Positions 7,496 to 15,228 of a stretch of DNA of 17,536 nt are shown here, piece by piece. The stretch covers positions 1 through 17,536 of the forward strand of contig JAKAFD010000012.1 of assembly GCA_021818075.1 (NCBI GenBank), read 5' to 3'. Below the pieces are notes generated by a model. The model had not been told where the DNA came from. It saw nothing but the letters and a program-made list of their open reading frames with translations, and made no database searches. The position numbers and the translations under genes were made by a program. Origin of the DNA: a bacterium. Its GTDB lineage: Bacteria > Patescibacteriota > Patescibacteriia > Patescibacteriales > Patescibacteriaceae. How positions within the stretch are numbered: position 1 is the stretch's first letter; each line of letters begins with the position of its first letter.

Positions 7496-8482
7496 ATGAG
7501 AAAAAAGCTGATGGGGCTCTTGGCAGTGCTGGCACTGGTGTGTTTGGTGGCTGGCGCGCAGGCCGCGACCACACTTAAGCCGACGGTGAAAAAAGCCCCG
7601 GTATTTAACAGCAAGGCCGACAATAAGGCCAAGCAAATCGCCCTGGATTTTATTAAAAATTATTTAATTGACCCGGGCACCAAAATTGACATTAGCATTA
7701 CCGATAAAAAAAGCGGTTTATATTTTTTGCATGTTAAACTGGGCGAAGGCAGCCAGCTGGTGGAAACCGATTCAGCCATTACTTTGGACGGCAAATACTT
7801 TTTCCCGCAAGCCGTTATGGAGATAGCCAAGATTAAGACCCAGTTTAACGCCGCCCGCCAAGCGCCGACCGCGCCGCCGGTGACGCCCAGCAATTTGCCC
7901 CAAGCTGATAAGCCGACTGTGGAATTATTTGTCATGAGTTATTGCCCTTACGGCACTCAAATGGAAAAAGGCATTTTGCCGGTGGTGAAAGCTTTAGGTG
8001 AGGCCATTGATTTTCAGCTGAAGTTTGTTAATTACACTATGCACGGCGCTAAAGAAAATGAGGAAAATTTAACCCAGTATTGCATCAAGCAAACGGCGCC
8101 GGCCAAGTTTTTAACTTATTTGGAATGCTTCCTAAAAGAGGCTGATTCCGCTAGCTGTTTAAGCCAAACCAATATTGATACGGCTGGCCTGACCGCTTGC
8201 CGCACCAGCGCCGGCAGCCAGTATCAGCTAACCGGTACCGCTTTTTCCATCTACGACGCCGATAACAAAAAATACGGCGTGCAGGGTTCGCCGACATTAA
8301 TTATCAACGGCCGCGAGGTTAACACCAGTCGCGACAGTGCCTCTCTGGCCAAAGCTATTTGTGCCGCTTTCACTGCCGGTCGTGAACCGACTGCTTGCGC
8401 CCAGAGTTTTGACAGCGCCACCCCCGCCCCCGGCTTCGGCACGGGTACCACCAATGCCACCACTCCGGCCAGTTGCCACTAA
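7496..8482 (+). CDS. Secreted DsbA/GILT-like thioredoxin-fold protein with CPYG active site
   Basis: The 328-residue product has a Sec signal peptide (MRKK, hydrophobic core, likely cleavage after AQA23). A small alpha/beta domain (~45-112) contains LDGKYFFPQ, reminiscent of segments preceding the catalytic domain in DsbC-like proteins. A Pro-rich linker leads to a thioredoxin-like domain (~140-295). The active-site loop reads SYCPYG: Cys150 is kept and the second cysteine of a CxxC is Gly153. The conserved cis-Pro loop is GSPTLIING (Pro266). Further cysteines (196, 211, 221, 235, 289, 301, 327) probably form disulfides, including one pattern (QYC...ECF...SCL...AC) shared with the thiol-reductase families. 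A likely role is extracytoplasmic thiol chemistry or a chaperone-like function, serving cysteine-rich exports such as the two upstream. It is monocistronic: own promoter and a strong terminator. There is no clear Shine-Dalgarno sequence at the ATG. Confidence 0.85.
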   Translation: MRKKLMGLLAVLALVCLVAGAQAATTLKPTVKKAPVFNSKADNKAKQIALDFIKNYLIDPGTKIDISITDKKSGLYFLHVKLGEGSQLVETDSAITLDGKYFFPQAVMEIAKIKTQFNAARQAPTAPPVTPSNLPQADKPTVELFVMSYCPYGTQMEKGILPVVKALGEAIDFQLKFVNYTMHGAKENEENLTQYCIKQTAPAKFLTYLECFLKEADSASCLSQTNIDTAGLTACRTSAGSQYQLTGTAFSIYDADNKKYGVQGSPTLIINGREVNTSRDSASLAKAICAAFTAGREPTACAQSFDSATPAPGFGTGTTNATTPASCH

Positions 8483-8497
8483 GTGGCTTTTTATAAA

Positions 8498-8532
8498 AAA
8501 CAAAAATCCGCTTTTTTAGCGGATTTTTGTTT
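8498..8532 (+). terminator. Intrinsic terminator after the thioredoxin-fold gene
   Basis: A perfect 14-bp stem (8498-8511 with 8519-8532) has a GC core (TCCGC/GCGGA), a 7-base loop and an A-rich 5' arm and T-rich 3' arm. It clearly separates this gene from the pilus operon and would work in both directions. Confidence 0.9.
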
Positions 8533-8535
8533 ACC

Positions 8536-8570
8536 AAAATTAAAAATTAAAAATTTTAAATTAAAAATTT
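8536..8570 (+). repeat. Pure A/T tract with a 12-bp direct repeat
   Basis: Thirty-five consecutive A/T bases contain AAATTAAAAATT twice (8537-8548 and 8558-8569), offset by 21 bases, about two helical turns. The A-tracts suggest intrinsic curvature upstream of the pilus promoter. It is too far upstream to be a standard UP element. The rest of the gap (8571-8616) shows nothing else. Confidence 0.5.
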
Positions 8571-8616
8571 CATTTTCTTTCCGGTGAGTTATTATGTACC
8601 TAAAATCAATTTTTTG

Positions 8617-8625
8617 TGGTATAAT
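8617..8625 (+). promoter_or_regulatory. Extended -10 promoter of the pilus operon
   Basis: TGGTATAAT (TGn plus TATAAT at 8620-8625) matches the extended -10 consensus. The -35 region is poor. The start site would be near 8632, leaving a leader of about 14 bases without a Shine-Dalgarno sequence before the pilB ATG at 8646. Confidence 0.6.
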
Positions 8626-8645
8626 GTTATTGAGAAATTACCCCT

Positions 8646-10334
8646 ATGTTAAGCGATAAAAAACTTCGCGATATTTTAGTTAAAGAAAACTATTTAACTG
8701 CCGCCGAAGCCGACCGCGGTTTGGCTTTGGCTAAAGAATACGACAGTAGTTTAGGGGAGGTGCTGGTAACTGAAGGTATTGTCAGCAAAGAATTGCTGGG
8801 TCAGGCCCTGGCCGAATATTTTAAAGTTGATTTTCTTAATTTAAATAAGGTTAAGCCAGACCGGCTAGTTGTCCAGTTAATTCCTGAAGTCATGGCCAAA
8901 GCTAAGAGATTAGCCTTGGTCAGAGATAATGGTCAAGAATTAATTCTGGGCATGGACGACCCATCAGACCAAACCACGGTTAATTTAATCAAGAAAAAAA
9001 CCGGCCGGAGCGTCAAAGCTTATTTAATGCTCAAGCAGGATTTGGCAGAGTTGTGGTCGTTATATCGCAGCAGCTTAGCCGATGAATTCAAGGCGATTTT
9101 AAAAATTTTAGCCAGCGCTAAAGCCAGCGAGGAAGATAAAGAAAATGCCACTATCACCATTGTTGATATTTTATTGCGCCACGGCAACGACAGCAAAGCT
9201 TCGGATATCCATATTGAGCCGTATAATAAAAAAGTGATGGTGCGTTTCAGAATTGACGGCGTGATGCACGACGAACTGGAAATAGACAAGAAATTTTTGG
9301 AGCCGATTGTGTCGCGCATCAAAATTATGGCCAAGATGCGCACCGATGAACACCGGGCGGCGCAGGACGGCAAACTGCGCTACGATGTCGGCGACGGCTG
9401 GTTTGATGTCCGCGTGTCCATTATTCCGATTGTGGAAGGGGAAAATGTGGTCTTAAGGTTGCTGGCTTCCAGCAATAAGCGCATTGGTCTGACTAATCTG
9501 GGCTTATCAACCAAGGATTTGAAAAAGGTCAAACACGCCATCGGCCGGCCGCACGGCATGATTTTAGTCACCGGCCCGACCGGTTCCGGCAAAACCACCA
9601 CCCTCTACGCCGTGCTGACGATTTTGAACAAAACCGATGTTCATATTGCCACCATTGAAGACCCGGTGGAATATAATATTGAGGGCGTCAGCCAGATTCA
9701 GGTTGATCCCAAAACTAATTTAACTTTTGCCACGGGACTCAGGGCGATTGTCCGTCAGGACCCGGATATTATCATGGTCGGCGAAATTCGCGACAAAGAA
9801 ACCGCCAACATCGCTGTTAATTCGGCCCTGACCGGCCACCTGGTCTTATCCACTTTGCACACCAATGATGCGCCCACCGCTTTGCCCCGCTTGATTGATA
9901 TGGAAGTGGAGCCGTTTTTAGTAGCTTCTACCGTTAACTTAATTGTGGCCCAGCGTCTGGTCAGAAAAAATTGCGAGAAATGCCGCACGGCTTACAAAAT
10001 TACCGCTGAAGAAAAAATGATTATTGATAACGAACCACTGATCCAAGCCATGCTCAAAGCCAGAAACATCACCAATTTAGACAAACTTAATTTGTATCGG
10101 GGACAGGGCTGCAGCGTCTGCGGGCAAACCGGTTTTGCCGGTCGCATCGGCATTTTTGAAGTTATGGTTATGTCCGAAGCTTTGCGCGCCATGGTTACCG
10201 ACAAAGCGGCCAGCGACGCCATTATGAAAGCCGCCCGCGCCGCCGGCATGACTACTATGTTGGAAGACGGTCTGGATAAAGTTTTCAGCGGCGTGACCAC
10301 CTTGGATGAAGTGCTCAAGGCTGCCCGCGCTTAA
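8646..10334 (+). CDS. pilB: Type IV pilus assembly ATPase PilB (GspE/PulE family)
   Basis: PilB is the hexameric cytoplasmic ATPase that powers pilus extension by turning the PilC platform. The 562 residues are full length. An N-terminal MshEN/T2SSE_N-type domain (~1-140) is followed by the core ATPase: Walker A GPTGSGKT (310-317), the Asp box IATIEDPVEY (334-343), Walker B IIMVGEIRD (375-383, catalytic Glu380) and the His box TGHLVLSTLHTND (396-408). The zinc-binding tetracysteine is complete (Cys443, Cys446, Cys489, Cys492), which marks the PilB/GspE assembly branch rather than the retraction ATPase PilT. It is the first gene of the operon; pilC follows after 11 bases. No pilT is in the window. 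Confidence 0.96.
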   Translation: MLSDKKLRDILVKENYLTAAEADRGLALAKEYDSSLGEVLVTEGIVSKELLGQALAEYFKVDFLNLNKVKPDRLVVQLIPEVMAKAKRLALVRDNGQELILGMDDPSDQTTVNLIKKKTGRSVKAYLMLKQDLAELWSLYRSSLADEFKAILKILASAKASEEDKENATITIVDILLRHGNDSKASDIHIEPYNKKVMVRFRIDGVMHDELEIDKKFLEPIVSRIKIMAKMRTDEHRAAQDGKLRYDVGDGWFDVRVSIIPIVEGENVVLRLLASSNKRIGLTNLGLSTKDLKKVKHAIGRPHGMILVTGPTGSGKTTTLYAVLTILNKTDVHIATIEDPVEYNIEGVSQIQVDPKTNLTFATGLRAIVRQDPDIIMVGEIRDKETANIAVNSALTGHLVLSTLHTNDAPTALPRLIDMEVEPFLVASTVNLIVAQRLVRKNCEKCRTAYKITAEEKMIIDNEPLIQAMLKARNITNLDKLNLYRGQGCSVCGQTGFAGRIGIFEVMVMSEALRAMVTDKAASDAIMKAARAAGMTTMLEDGLDKVFSGVTTLDEVLKAARA

Positions 10335-10345
10335 TCTTAGTTATT

Positions 10346-11440
10346 ATGAAAAAACAAGGAGGGGCTAAAAAATCTTTCTTAAATATCAATCTGGATATTG
10401 TGCCGGCCACCAAAGTGGAACTGGTGATTTTTGCCAAACATTTATCGCTGATGCTCAAATCCGGCTTGGCTATTACCCAAGCCTTGAAAGTTTTATATCA
10501 ATCTTCGCAAGGCAAATTCCACGACTTGGTGGGCGAGATTTACAACGCCGTTAAAGCGGGCCGCAGCCTGGCCGAAACGCTCAAACGCTACCCCAAAATT
10601 TTCGGCAGTTTTTTTATCGGCGCCATTTATGCCGGTGAATCTTCCGGCACGCTGGACCGCAGCCTGGCCAATGTGGCCGACCAGCTGAAAAAAGAAAAAG
10701 AGCTGGCCGATAAAATCAAAGGCGCGTTGATGTATCCGGTGATTATTTTGATTACCGGTTTCGGCATGTCATTATTTTTGGCGTTTTATATTTTGCCCAA
10801 GATTACTCCCTTGTTTGTCGGTATGAAAATGGAGTTGCCTTGGACGACGCGGGCTTTAATCGCTTTTTCTCACTTGGTGGAAAATTACGGCACAGTTATG
10901 CTAGTGGCGATTATTTTGGGCGTCGGTTGCTTGGTGTGGCTGGCGCGGCAAAAATTCAGCCAGCCGTTTTTTCATAAAATTTTAATCAGTCTGCCGGTAG
11001 TTAAAGATATCGTGCGGCACGCCAACCTGGCCCGTTTTGCCCGCACCCTGGGGACGCTCTTGGCCAGCGGTTTAAATATCGTGGAAGCTTTAACCATCAC
11101 CGCCAACACCGCCACCAATTATTATTACCACCAGGCTTTGCTGGCCGCCGGTAAAACCACCAACAAAGGCAACCGGCTGTCGGACGGTTTGGCTAAATTC
11201 CGCGATTTGTTTCCCGATATGGCCATCAGAATGATTGCCGTGGGCGAGGAGTCCGGCAAACTGGAGGAAACCTTATTTTATCTGGCGGATTTTTACGAAA
11301 CCGAAGTTGATAATTCAACCAAGAATCTGTCCACTCTGGTGGAGCCGATCCTGTTGGTACTCATCGGTTTGGGCGTCGGCTTTTTAGCTTTATCCATCAT
11401 CACTCCGATTTACAGCATTACCGGCAATGTTTCCCGTTAG
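10346..11440 (+). CDS. pilC: Type IV pilus inner-membrane platform protein PilC (GspF family)
   Basis: The 364-residue polytopic platform protein couples PilB to pilin insertion. It has two tandem T2SF domains (~25-150 and ~228-352), each with the family signature: AGESSGTLD (96-104) in the first and VGEESGKLEE (299-308) in the second. Membrane segments lie at ~130-150, ~183-200 and ~333-355. The short N-terminus (about 22 residues before the first domain) and standard length agree with GspF/PilC. The ATG at 10346 has no Shine-Dalgarno upstream. A purine-rich AAGGAGGGG occurs inside codons 4-7 but no start codon follows it at a usable distance. It lies between pilB and the pseudopilin genes. 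Confidence 0.95.
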   Translation: MKKQGGAKKSFLNINLDIVPATKVELVIFAKHLSLMLKSGLAITQALKVLYQSSQGKFHDLVGEIYNAVKAGRSLAETLKRYPKIFGSFFIGAIYAGESSGTLDRSLANVADQLKKEKELADKIKGALMYPVIILITGFGMSLFLAFYILPKITPLFVGMKMELPWTTRALIAFSHLVENYGTVMLVAIILGVGCLVWLARQKFSQPFFHKILISLPVVKDIVRHANLARFARTLGTLLASGLNIVEALTITANTATNYYYHQALLAAGKTTNKGNRLSDGLAKFRDLFPDMAIRMIAVGEESGKLEETLFYLADFYETEVDNSTKNLSTLVEPILLVLIGLGVGFLALSIITPIYSITGNVSR

Positions 11441-11449
11441 CCTATATTT

Positions 11450-11893
11450 ATGAAAGCCTTTACCTTAACCGAAGTTCTAATCGTTTTGGCGATTATGTTA
11501 ATAGTCGGCGCGGCCAGTTTGCCCTTAATCGGTAACTGGTCTTTTAACGCGCAAACCGACGGCGCCCGCTTGCAGCTGGCGCAAGATGTGCGTTTAACGC
11601 GGGCTAAGACCCTGGCGGCGGTAAAAGGCGATGTTTATGGGATAAAATTATTGACCGACGGTTATGTGTTGTTTAAGGGCGCCAGTTATGGCGCGCGCCA
11701 GACCGATTATGATGTAAAAGTAAATTTGGCCAAGGGTTTGGCTTTAAGCTGGCAGCTGGGGGGCAGCGGCCAGGCCGACGAAATTGTGTTTGTCGATTAT
11801 ACCGCTTGGCCGACGCGCTGGGGTAAAATTATTATTAACGCCGGCGATACCAATTCCACCCTTACTTTAAATCAAGCCGGTTATATTGAATAG
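11450..11893 (+). CDS. FimT/GspH-like type IV pseudopilin
   Basis: The 147-residue product has a very short class III signal, MKA, followed by FTLTEVLIVLAI: the +1 residue is Phe4 and the +5 glutamate is Glu8. The residue before the cut is Ala, where Gly is nearly invariant. A hydrophobic helix continues to about residue 25. The C-terminal part is a small beta-rich domain (DGYVLFKG, WGKIII, LTLNQAGYIE) like the H-type minor pseudopilins that help prime fibre assembly. An expected prepilin peptidase (PilD) is not in this window. It starts 9 bases after pilC, and the next gene follows after one base if its ATG is used. Confidence 0.85.
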   Translation: MKAFTLTEVLIVLAIMLIVGAASLPLIGNWSFNAQTDGARLQLAQDVRLTRAKTLAAVKGDVYGIKLLTDGYVLFKGASYGARQTDYDVKVNLAKGLALSWQLGGSGQADEIVFVDYTAWPTRWGKIIINAGDTNSTLTLNQAGYIE

Positions 11894-11894
11894 C

Positions 11895-14800
11895 ATGCCA
11901 AGTATTAAGCGCCCAGGTTGGTCGTTAGTGGAAGCAATGATTGCCATTGCCGTTTTTGCCATGCTGGCCAGCGTCTTAATCGGTTTATCGGTCGGTGCGC
12001 TTAATCCCTGGCTTTATACCAATAGTCAAACACAGGCCGAAGCTTTAGCTCAAGAGGGTTTGGAAGCGGCCCGCGCTATTGCCGCGCGCGCCTGGAATGA
12101 GTTGGACCGCCAAGCCAGCGGTTTAAGCTGGTCTAATGCTCAGTGGCAATTAAGTGGCGAGAATACCAGTGAAACTATCGGCGCGTTTAACCGGCAGCTG
12201 CTGTTCGCGCCGGTGTGCCGGGATGCCGCTAACCAAATTGCCGCTTGTCCGGCCGCCAGAGTTGACCCGCAAATTATTTCGGTTAAAGCGGCGGTCAGCT
12301 GGACGACGCCCACCGGCCTGGCTCGGTCGGTGGAACGCCGGGTTTATTTAAGCAACTGGGCGTCGCGTTTTTGGACGCAGGCCGATTGGTCGGGCGGCGC
12401 TGGTCAAGCCGTGTGGCAAGACCCCAGCCGTTACGACAGCGGACAAAATATTGATGTAAGCGAGCCGGGCACAGTCAAGCTGGCCAAAACTGGCGGCGCC
12501 TGCCAGCCTTTTACCTGGACCTTTGACCAGGCCGGCGATTATAATTACGATCCTAATAAGATAGAAATTATTGCCAGCCAGGCGCAATTAAAAGCTTTAC
12601 CGGCGGAATACAAATTTTATCCGCAAACTTTAGATGATCGAAATTTGGAAACCGTGTCTTATACCCCGAGCCCGACTGAAGTCAAAGTGGCTGATAATGT
12701 CACTTTAGGCGGTCAAACGGTGGATATTTACGCCTTGGCTTATCAAAATTCGGCCAATGACGGAAAAATCAGAACCGTGGCCATTACCGACCAGGGCGTG
12801 GTGGTCAATCAGCAGATTGATACTTTTGTGTTTGACGCCGCGCGCGGCAGTTCGCCCTTTATTTTTTCCGTTAGCGGTAATATTTTCGGCATCGCTTACA
12901 GCACGCAAAATAATCGCGGCCGGGTGGTGACTGTCCGTATTAACAATAACGGTAGCATCAACAAAAATTTGATTGATAACTACACTTTTGACTCGCGGAC
13001 CACGGCTGATCAGTTTGTTTTATCAGTCGCGCCGGAAATTTATGCCATAACTTACCGCGGCAGCGTTAACGAAGCCGAATTAGCAACAGTAAGAATTAGT
13101 GCTAATGGCACTATCACTAAAAGTTTGTTGGATAGTTTGAATTTTGGCGCTACCGCCAACTGGCCACGCTTAACCGCTGTGGCCGGCACCACTTACGCCG
13201 CTTATTATAATGATTACACGGCGCGCCGCGGTTATCTTAAAACTGTTAGTATTGATAACGCGGGACAAATCAGCAATCAGCCCTTAGATACTTTTAATTA
13301 CGATGATAATTCCGGCGTTTATAAGGCATCCTTAGTTAAAGTCAGCGGCCAGGTTTACGCCCTGTCTTATAATCAAGCCAACAATAACGGCTTAATTAGA
13401 ACCTTAACCATTCAAGATAACGGCACCATTGTTAAAACCTGGCTGGATACCGTGTCCTTAGGCACCACCTATGCCGGTATGTTTATCGCGCCGGTGTTTG
13501 ACCAGTGGTTTGTGGTTAATTATACCGTGAACTATCACGGCTGGGCCGGTTTGTTAAATATCGCCGCCGATGGCCAGATGGGCAATCAATTTAATGATGC
13601 CATGGTTTATAATCAGCAGACCGTCACGGTGCCGTTTTTCTTCAAATTAACCGATGAGAGCTATGGTTTGGTCTATAAACGCAATAATACCGATCTGCAA
13701 TTAACCACCATCAAAGTGCAATTAACCTCCAGCGGTTATTATACCGACGGCGATGTGGCGGCTAACCAGCCTTATACGCCCGGTGCGGTGGATGCTTGGC
13801 TCGGCTTCACGGAAACCGCCACTAAAAACGGCGGGGAAATTTATTATCAACTGTCCGATGATAACGGCGCCACCTGGTATTACTGGGACGGCAGCGCTTG
13901 GTCACCGGCCGGCGCCACTAATTACAACACCGCCACGGTCATTAACGACAACCTCTGGCAATTCGGCAGCGCCAAAAAAAGTTTGACCTTTAAGGCTTTC
14001 TTGCACGGCACGGGCAGCCAGACTGTGGCCTTGGATGCGGTGCAGGTTAGTTGCGGCGTGTTGCAAATGGAAGCCGGTCGGGTGCAAGCCAATAGTAATT
14101 GGACTAGAGTTAATTTAACCAATACTTATGTTAAGCCGGTAATTATTGCCTCGCTAAAGGCTGTCAATAATACTTTGCCGGCATCGGTGCGCGTTGATTT
14201 TACCACCTCTAATTATTTTCGCTTGCGTTTGGAAAATCCCAGCCGCCGCCCCCTAGCCAACGAAGAAATCACTTATTTGGTCATAGAGGAGGGCGTGTGG
14301 AACTGGGGCGGCCAAACCGTGGAAGCGCGCCAGCATTACACCTCAACTTTAGGCCGCGCCGGCAACTGGCTATTTGACCAAAAACTTTTTAAAGCCAAAT
14401 TCAGCAGCGAGCCGATAGTTTTGCACCAGGTAATGACTGCTAATGATAACCGCTGGATAACGAGTTATGTCAGTAATTATAACGCCCGCCAAACCCCGCC
14501 CGACGCTATGGGTATGCGTTTGGCCTTAAACGGCGCCGAAGCCGCCACCAATCACGGCCAGGAAGTTATCGGCTGGCTGGCCGTGGCGCGGGATGTCAGC
14601 GGCCGCTTAGCCGGACATAATTGGGAGACTTACCGCACACCCAATAATGTGCGCGGGCATGACGACGGTTGTTACCCTTTTAATTATCGCCAGACTTATA
14701 CTGATGCACCCTTAACTTTAGCCAGCCAGCAAAATATGGATGAAAACGACGGCTCCTGGGCAGTACTATGCGGCAATACGGCCACCACCGCCAGTTTATA

Positions 14801-15227
14801 TGTTGATGAAGACCAGGTTCAGGATAACGAGCGGTCCAATACCGGCGAGACCCTGGGCTTTATCAGTTTTGACCAACCCTTCAGTTATAGTGGTGGCGGC
14901 GCTTACAGCACTACTGGCTGGCTCTTATCATCAGCTTTTAATCTGGGTGCGAGTGACAAAATTCAAGTAATAGAGTGGGAAGGCACGATCCCCGGTCCGT
15001 CCTCTAGTCTTAAATTTCAGGTTAGGGCGGCGCCGGATCAGGCCGGTTTACCCGGTGTCTGGAGCGCCTGGTACGGAGCCACCGGTATAAATACTTATTT
15101 TACAGCTCCGGGCTTAATCAGCCAGGCTTTAAACGGTAATCAGTGGGTGCAGTACCGTCTTGAATTATCGGGCGACGGCTCGGCTACGCCGGTGTTAACT
15201 AAAGTTAAAATAAATTACAAACCGTAA
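11895..15227 (+). CDS. Giant PilV-like pseudopilin with predicted beta-propeller and lectin-like domains, candidate pilus-tip adhesin
   Basis: I chose the ATG at 11895, one base after the upstream TAG (as with rlmN); a TTG at 11886 would overlap. The 1110-residue product has a prepilin-type N-terminus, RPGWSLVEAMIAIAV, with predicted cleavage Gly8/Trp9 and +5 Glu13 (Trp instead of the usual Phe). A PilV-like part follows (~36-190), with QAEALAQEGLEAARAIAARAW and WTQADWSGG. Residues 276-~613 contain six complete ~52-residue repeats and part of a seventh, anchored on a Tyr-Ala-x-x-Tyr strand and NG turn: a likely seven-bladed beta-propeller. A beta-sandwich region (~613-720), a duplicated lectin-like pair (~723-903) and a C-terminal beta domain (~997-1110) complete it. 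Ordinary pseudopilins are 130-250 residues, so the fused ectodomain is the notable part. Like PilY1- or PilV-type tip proteins, it may cap the fibre and bind a surface. No catalytic motif is seen. Confidence 0.85.
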   Translation: MPSIKRPGWSLVEAMIAIAVFAMLASVLIGLSVGALNPWLYTNSQTQAEALAQEGLEAARAIAARAWNELDRQASGLSWSNAQWQLSGENTSETIGAFNRQLLFAPVCRDAANQIAACPAARVDPQIISVKAAVSWTTPTGLARSVERRVYLSNWASRFWTQADWSGGAGQAVWQDPSRYDSGQNIDVSEPGTVKLAKTGGACQPFTWTFDQAGDYNYDPNKIEIIASQAQLKALPAEYKFYPQTLDDRNLETVSYTPSPTEVKVADNVTLGGQTVDIYALAYQNSANDGKIRTVAITDQGVVVNQQIDTFVFDAARGSSPFIFSVSGNIFGIAYSTQNNRGRVVTVRINNNGSINKNLIDNYTFDSRTTADQFVLSVAPEIYAITYRGSVNEAELATVRISANGTITKSLLDSLNFGATANWPRLTAVAGTTYAAYYNDYTARRGYLKTVSIDNAGQISNQPLDTFNYDDNSGVYKASLVKVSGQVYALSYNQANNNGLIRTLTIQDNGTIVKTWLDTVSLGTTYAGMFIAPVFDQWFVVNYTVNYHGWAGLLNIAADGQMGNQFNDAMVYNQQTVTVPFFFKLTDESYGLVYKRNNTDLQLTTIKVQLTSSGYYTDGDVAANQPYTPGAVDAWLGFTETATKNGGEIYYQLSDDNGATWYYWDGSAWSPAGATNYNTATVINDNLWQFGSAKKSLTFKAFLHGTGSQTVALDAVQVSCGVLQMEAGRVQANSNWTRVNLTNTYVKPVIIASLKAVNNTLPASVRVDFTTSNYFRLRLENPSRRPLANEEITYLVIEEGVWNWGGQTVEARQHYTSTLGRAGNWLFDQKLFKAKFSSEPIVLHQVMTANDNRWITSYVSNYNARQTPPDAMGMRLALNGAEAATNHGQEVIGWLAVARDVSGRLAGHNWETYRTPNNVRGHDDGCYPFNYRQTYTDAPLTLASQQNMDENDGSWAVLCGNTATTASLYVDEDQVQDNERSNTGETLGFISFDQPFSYSGGGAYSTTGWLLSSAFNLGASDKIQVIEWEGTIPGPSSSLKFQVRAAPDQAGLPGVWSAWYGATGINTYFTAPGLISQALNGNQWVQYRLELSGDGSATPVLTKVKINYKP
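12720..13725 (+). repeat. Six to seven ~52-residue beta-propeller-type repeats (coding)
   Basis: Repeat starts lie near 12720, 12876, 13032, 13185, 13347, 13500 and 13653, with unit lengths of 52, 52, 51, 54, 51 and 51 residues, then a partial seventh. Each has a Tyr/Phe-rich strand, a loop, a Thr-(Val/Leu)-x-Ile strand with a following Asn/Asp-Gly turn, and an Asp-x-x-x-(Phe/Leu) stretch. The copies differ widely in DNA sequence. Confidence 0.75.
14061..14600 (+). repeat. Duplicated lectin-like beta domain (coding)
   Basis: The first copy shows GRVQANSNW, YVKPVIIAS, and EEITYLVIEEGVW. The second shows PIVLHQV, NRWITSY, and QEVIGWLAV. The pattern resembles an uncharacterised exported domain that I recall as H-type-lectin-like. 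The resemblance is by eye only. Confidence 0.5.
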
Positions 15228-15228
15228 T

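Noticed and set aside
7396..7578. Small + strand frame starting GTG/ATG beside the TATAAT and overlapping the thioredoxin-fold gene
   Set aside because: Its start lies in or against the -10 hexamer, upstream of the expected transcript start, it overlaps a clear signal peptide in another frame, and its hairpin bases are better explained as leader RNA.
10356..10363. AAGGAGGG resembling a strong Shine-Dalgarno sequence
   Set aside because: It lies within the first codons of pilC and no ATG, GTG or TTG follows at 5-12 bases. It encodes Gln-Gly-Gly.
11886..11894. TTG at 11886 as the start of the giant pseudopilin
   Set aside because: The ATG at 11895 is a stronger codon, sits one base after the upstream stop as at other junctions here, and gives a compact basic leader before Gly8/Trp9.
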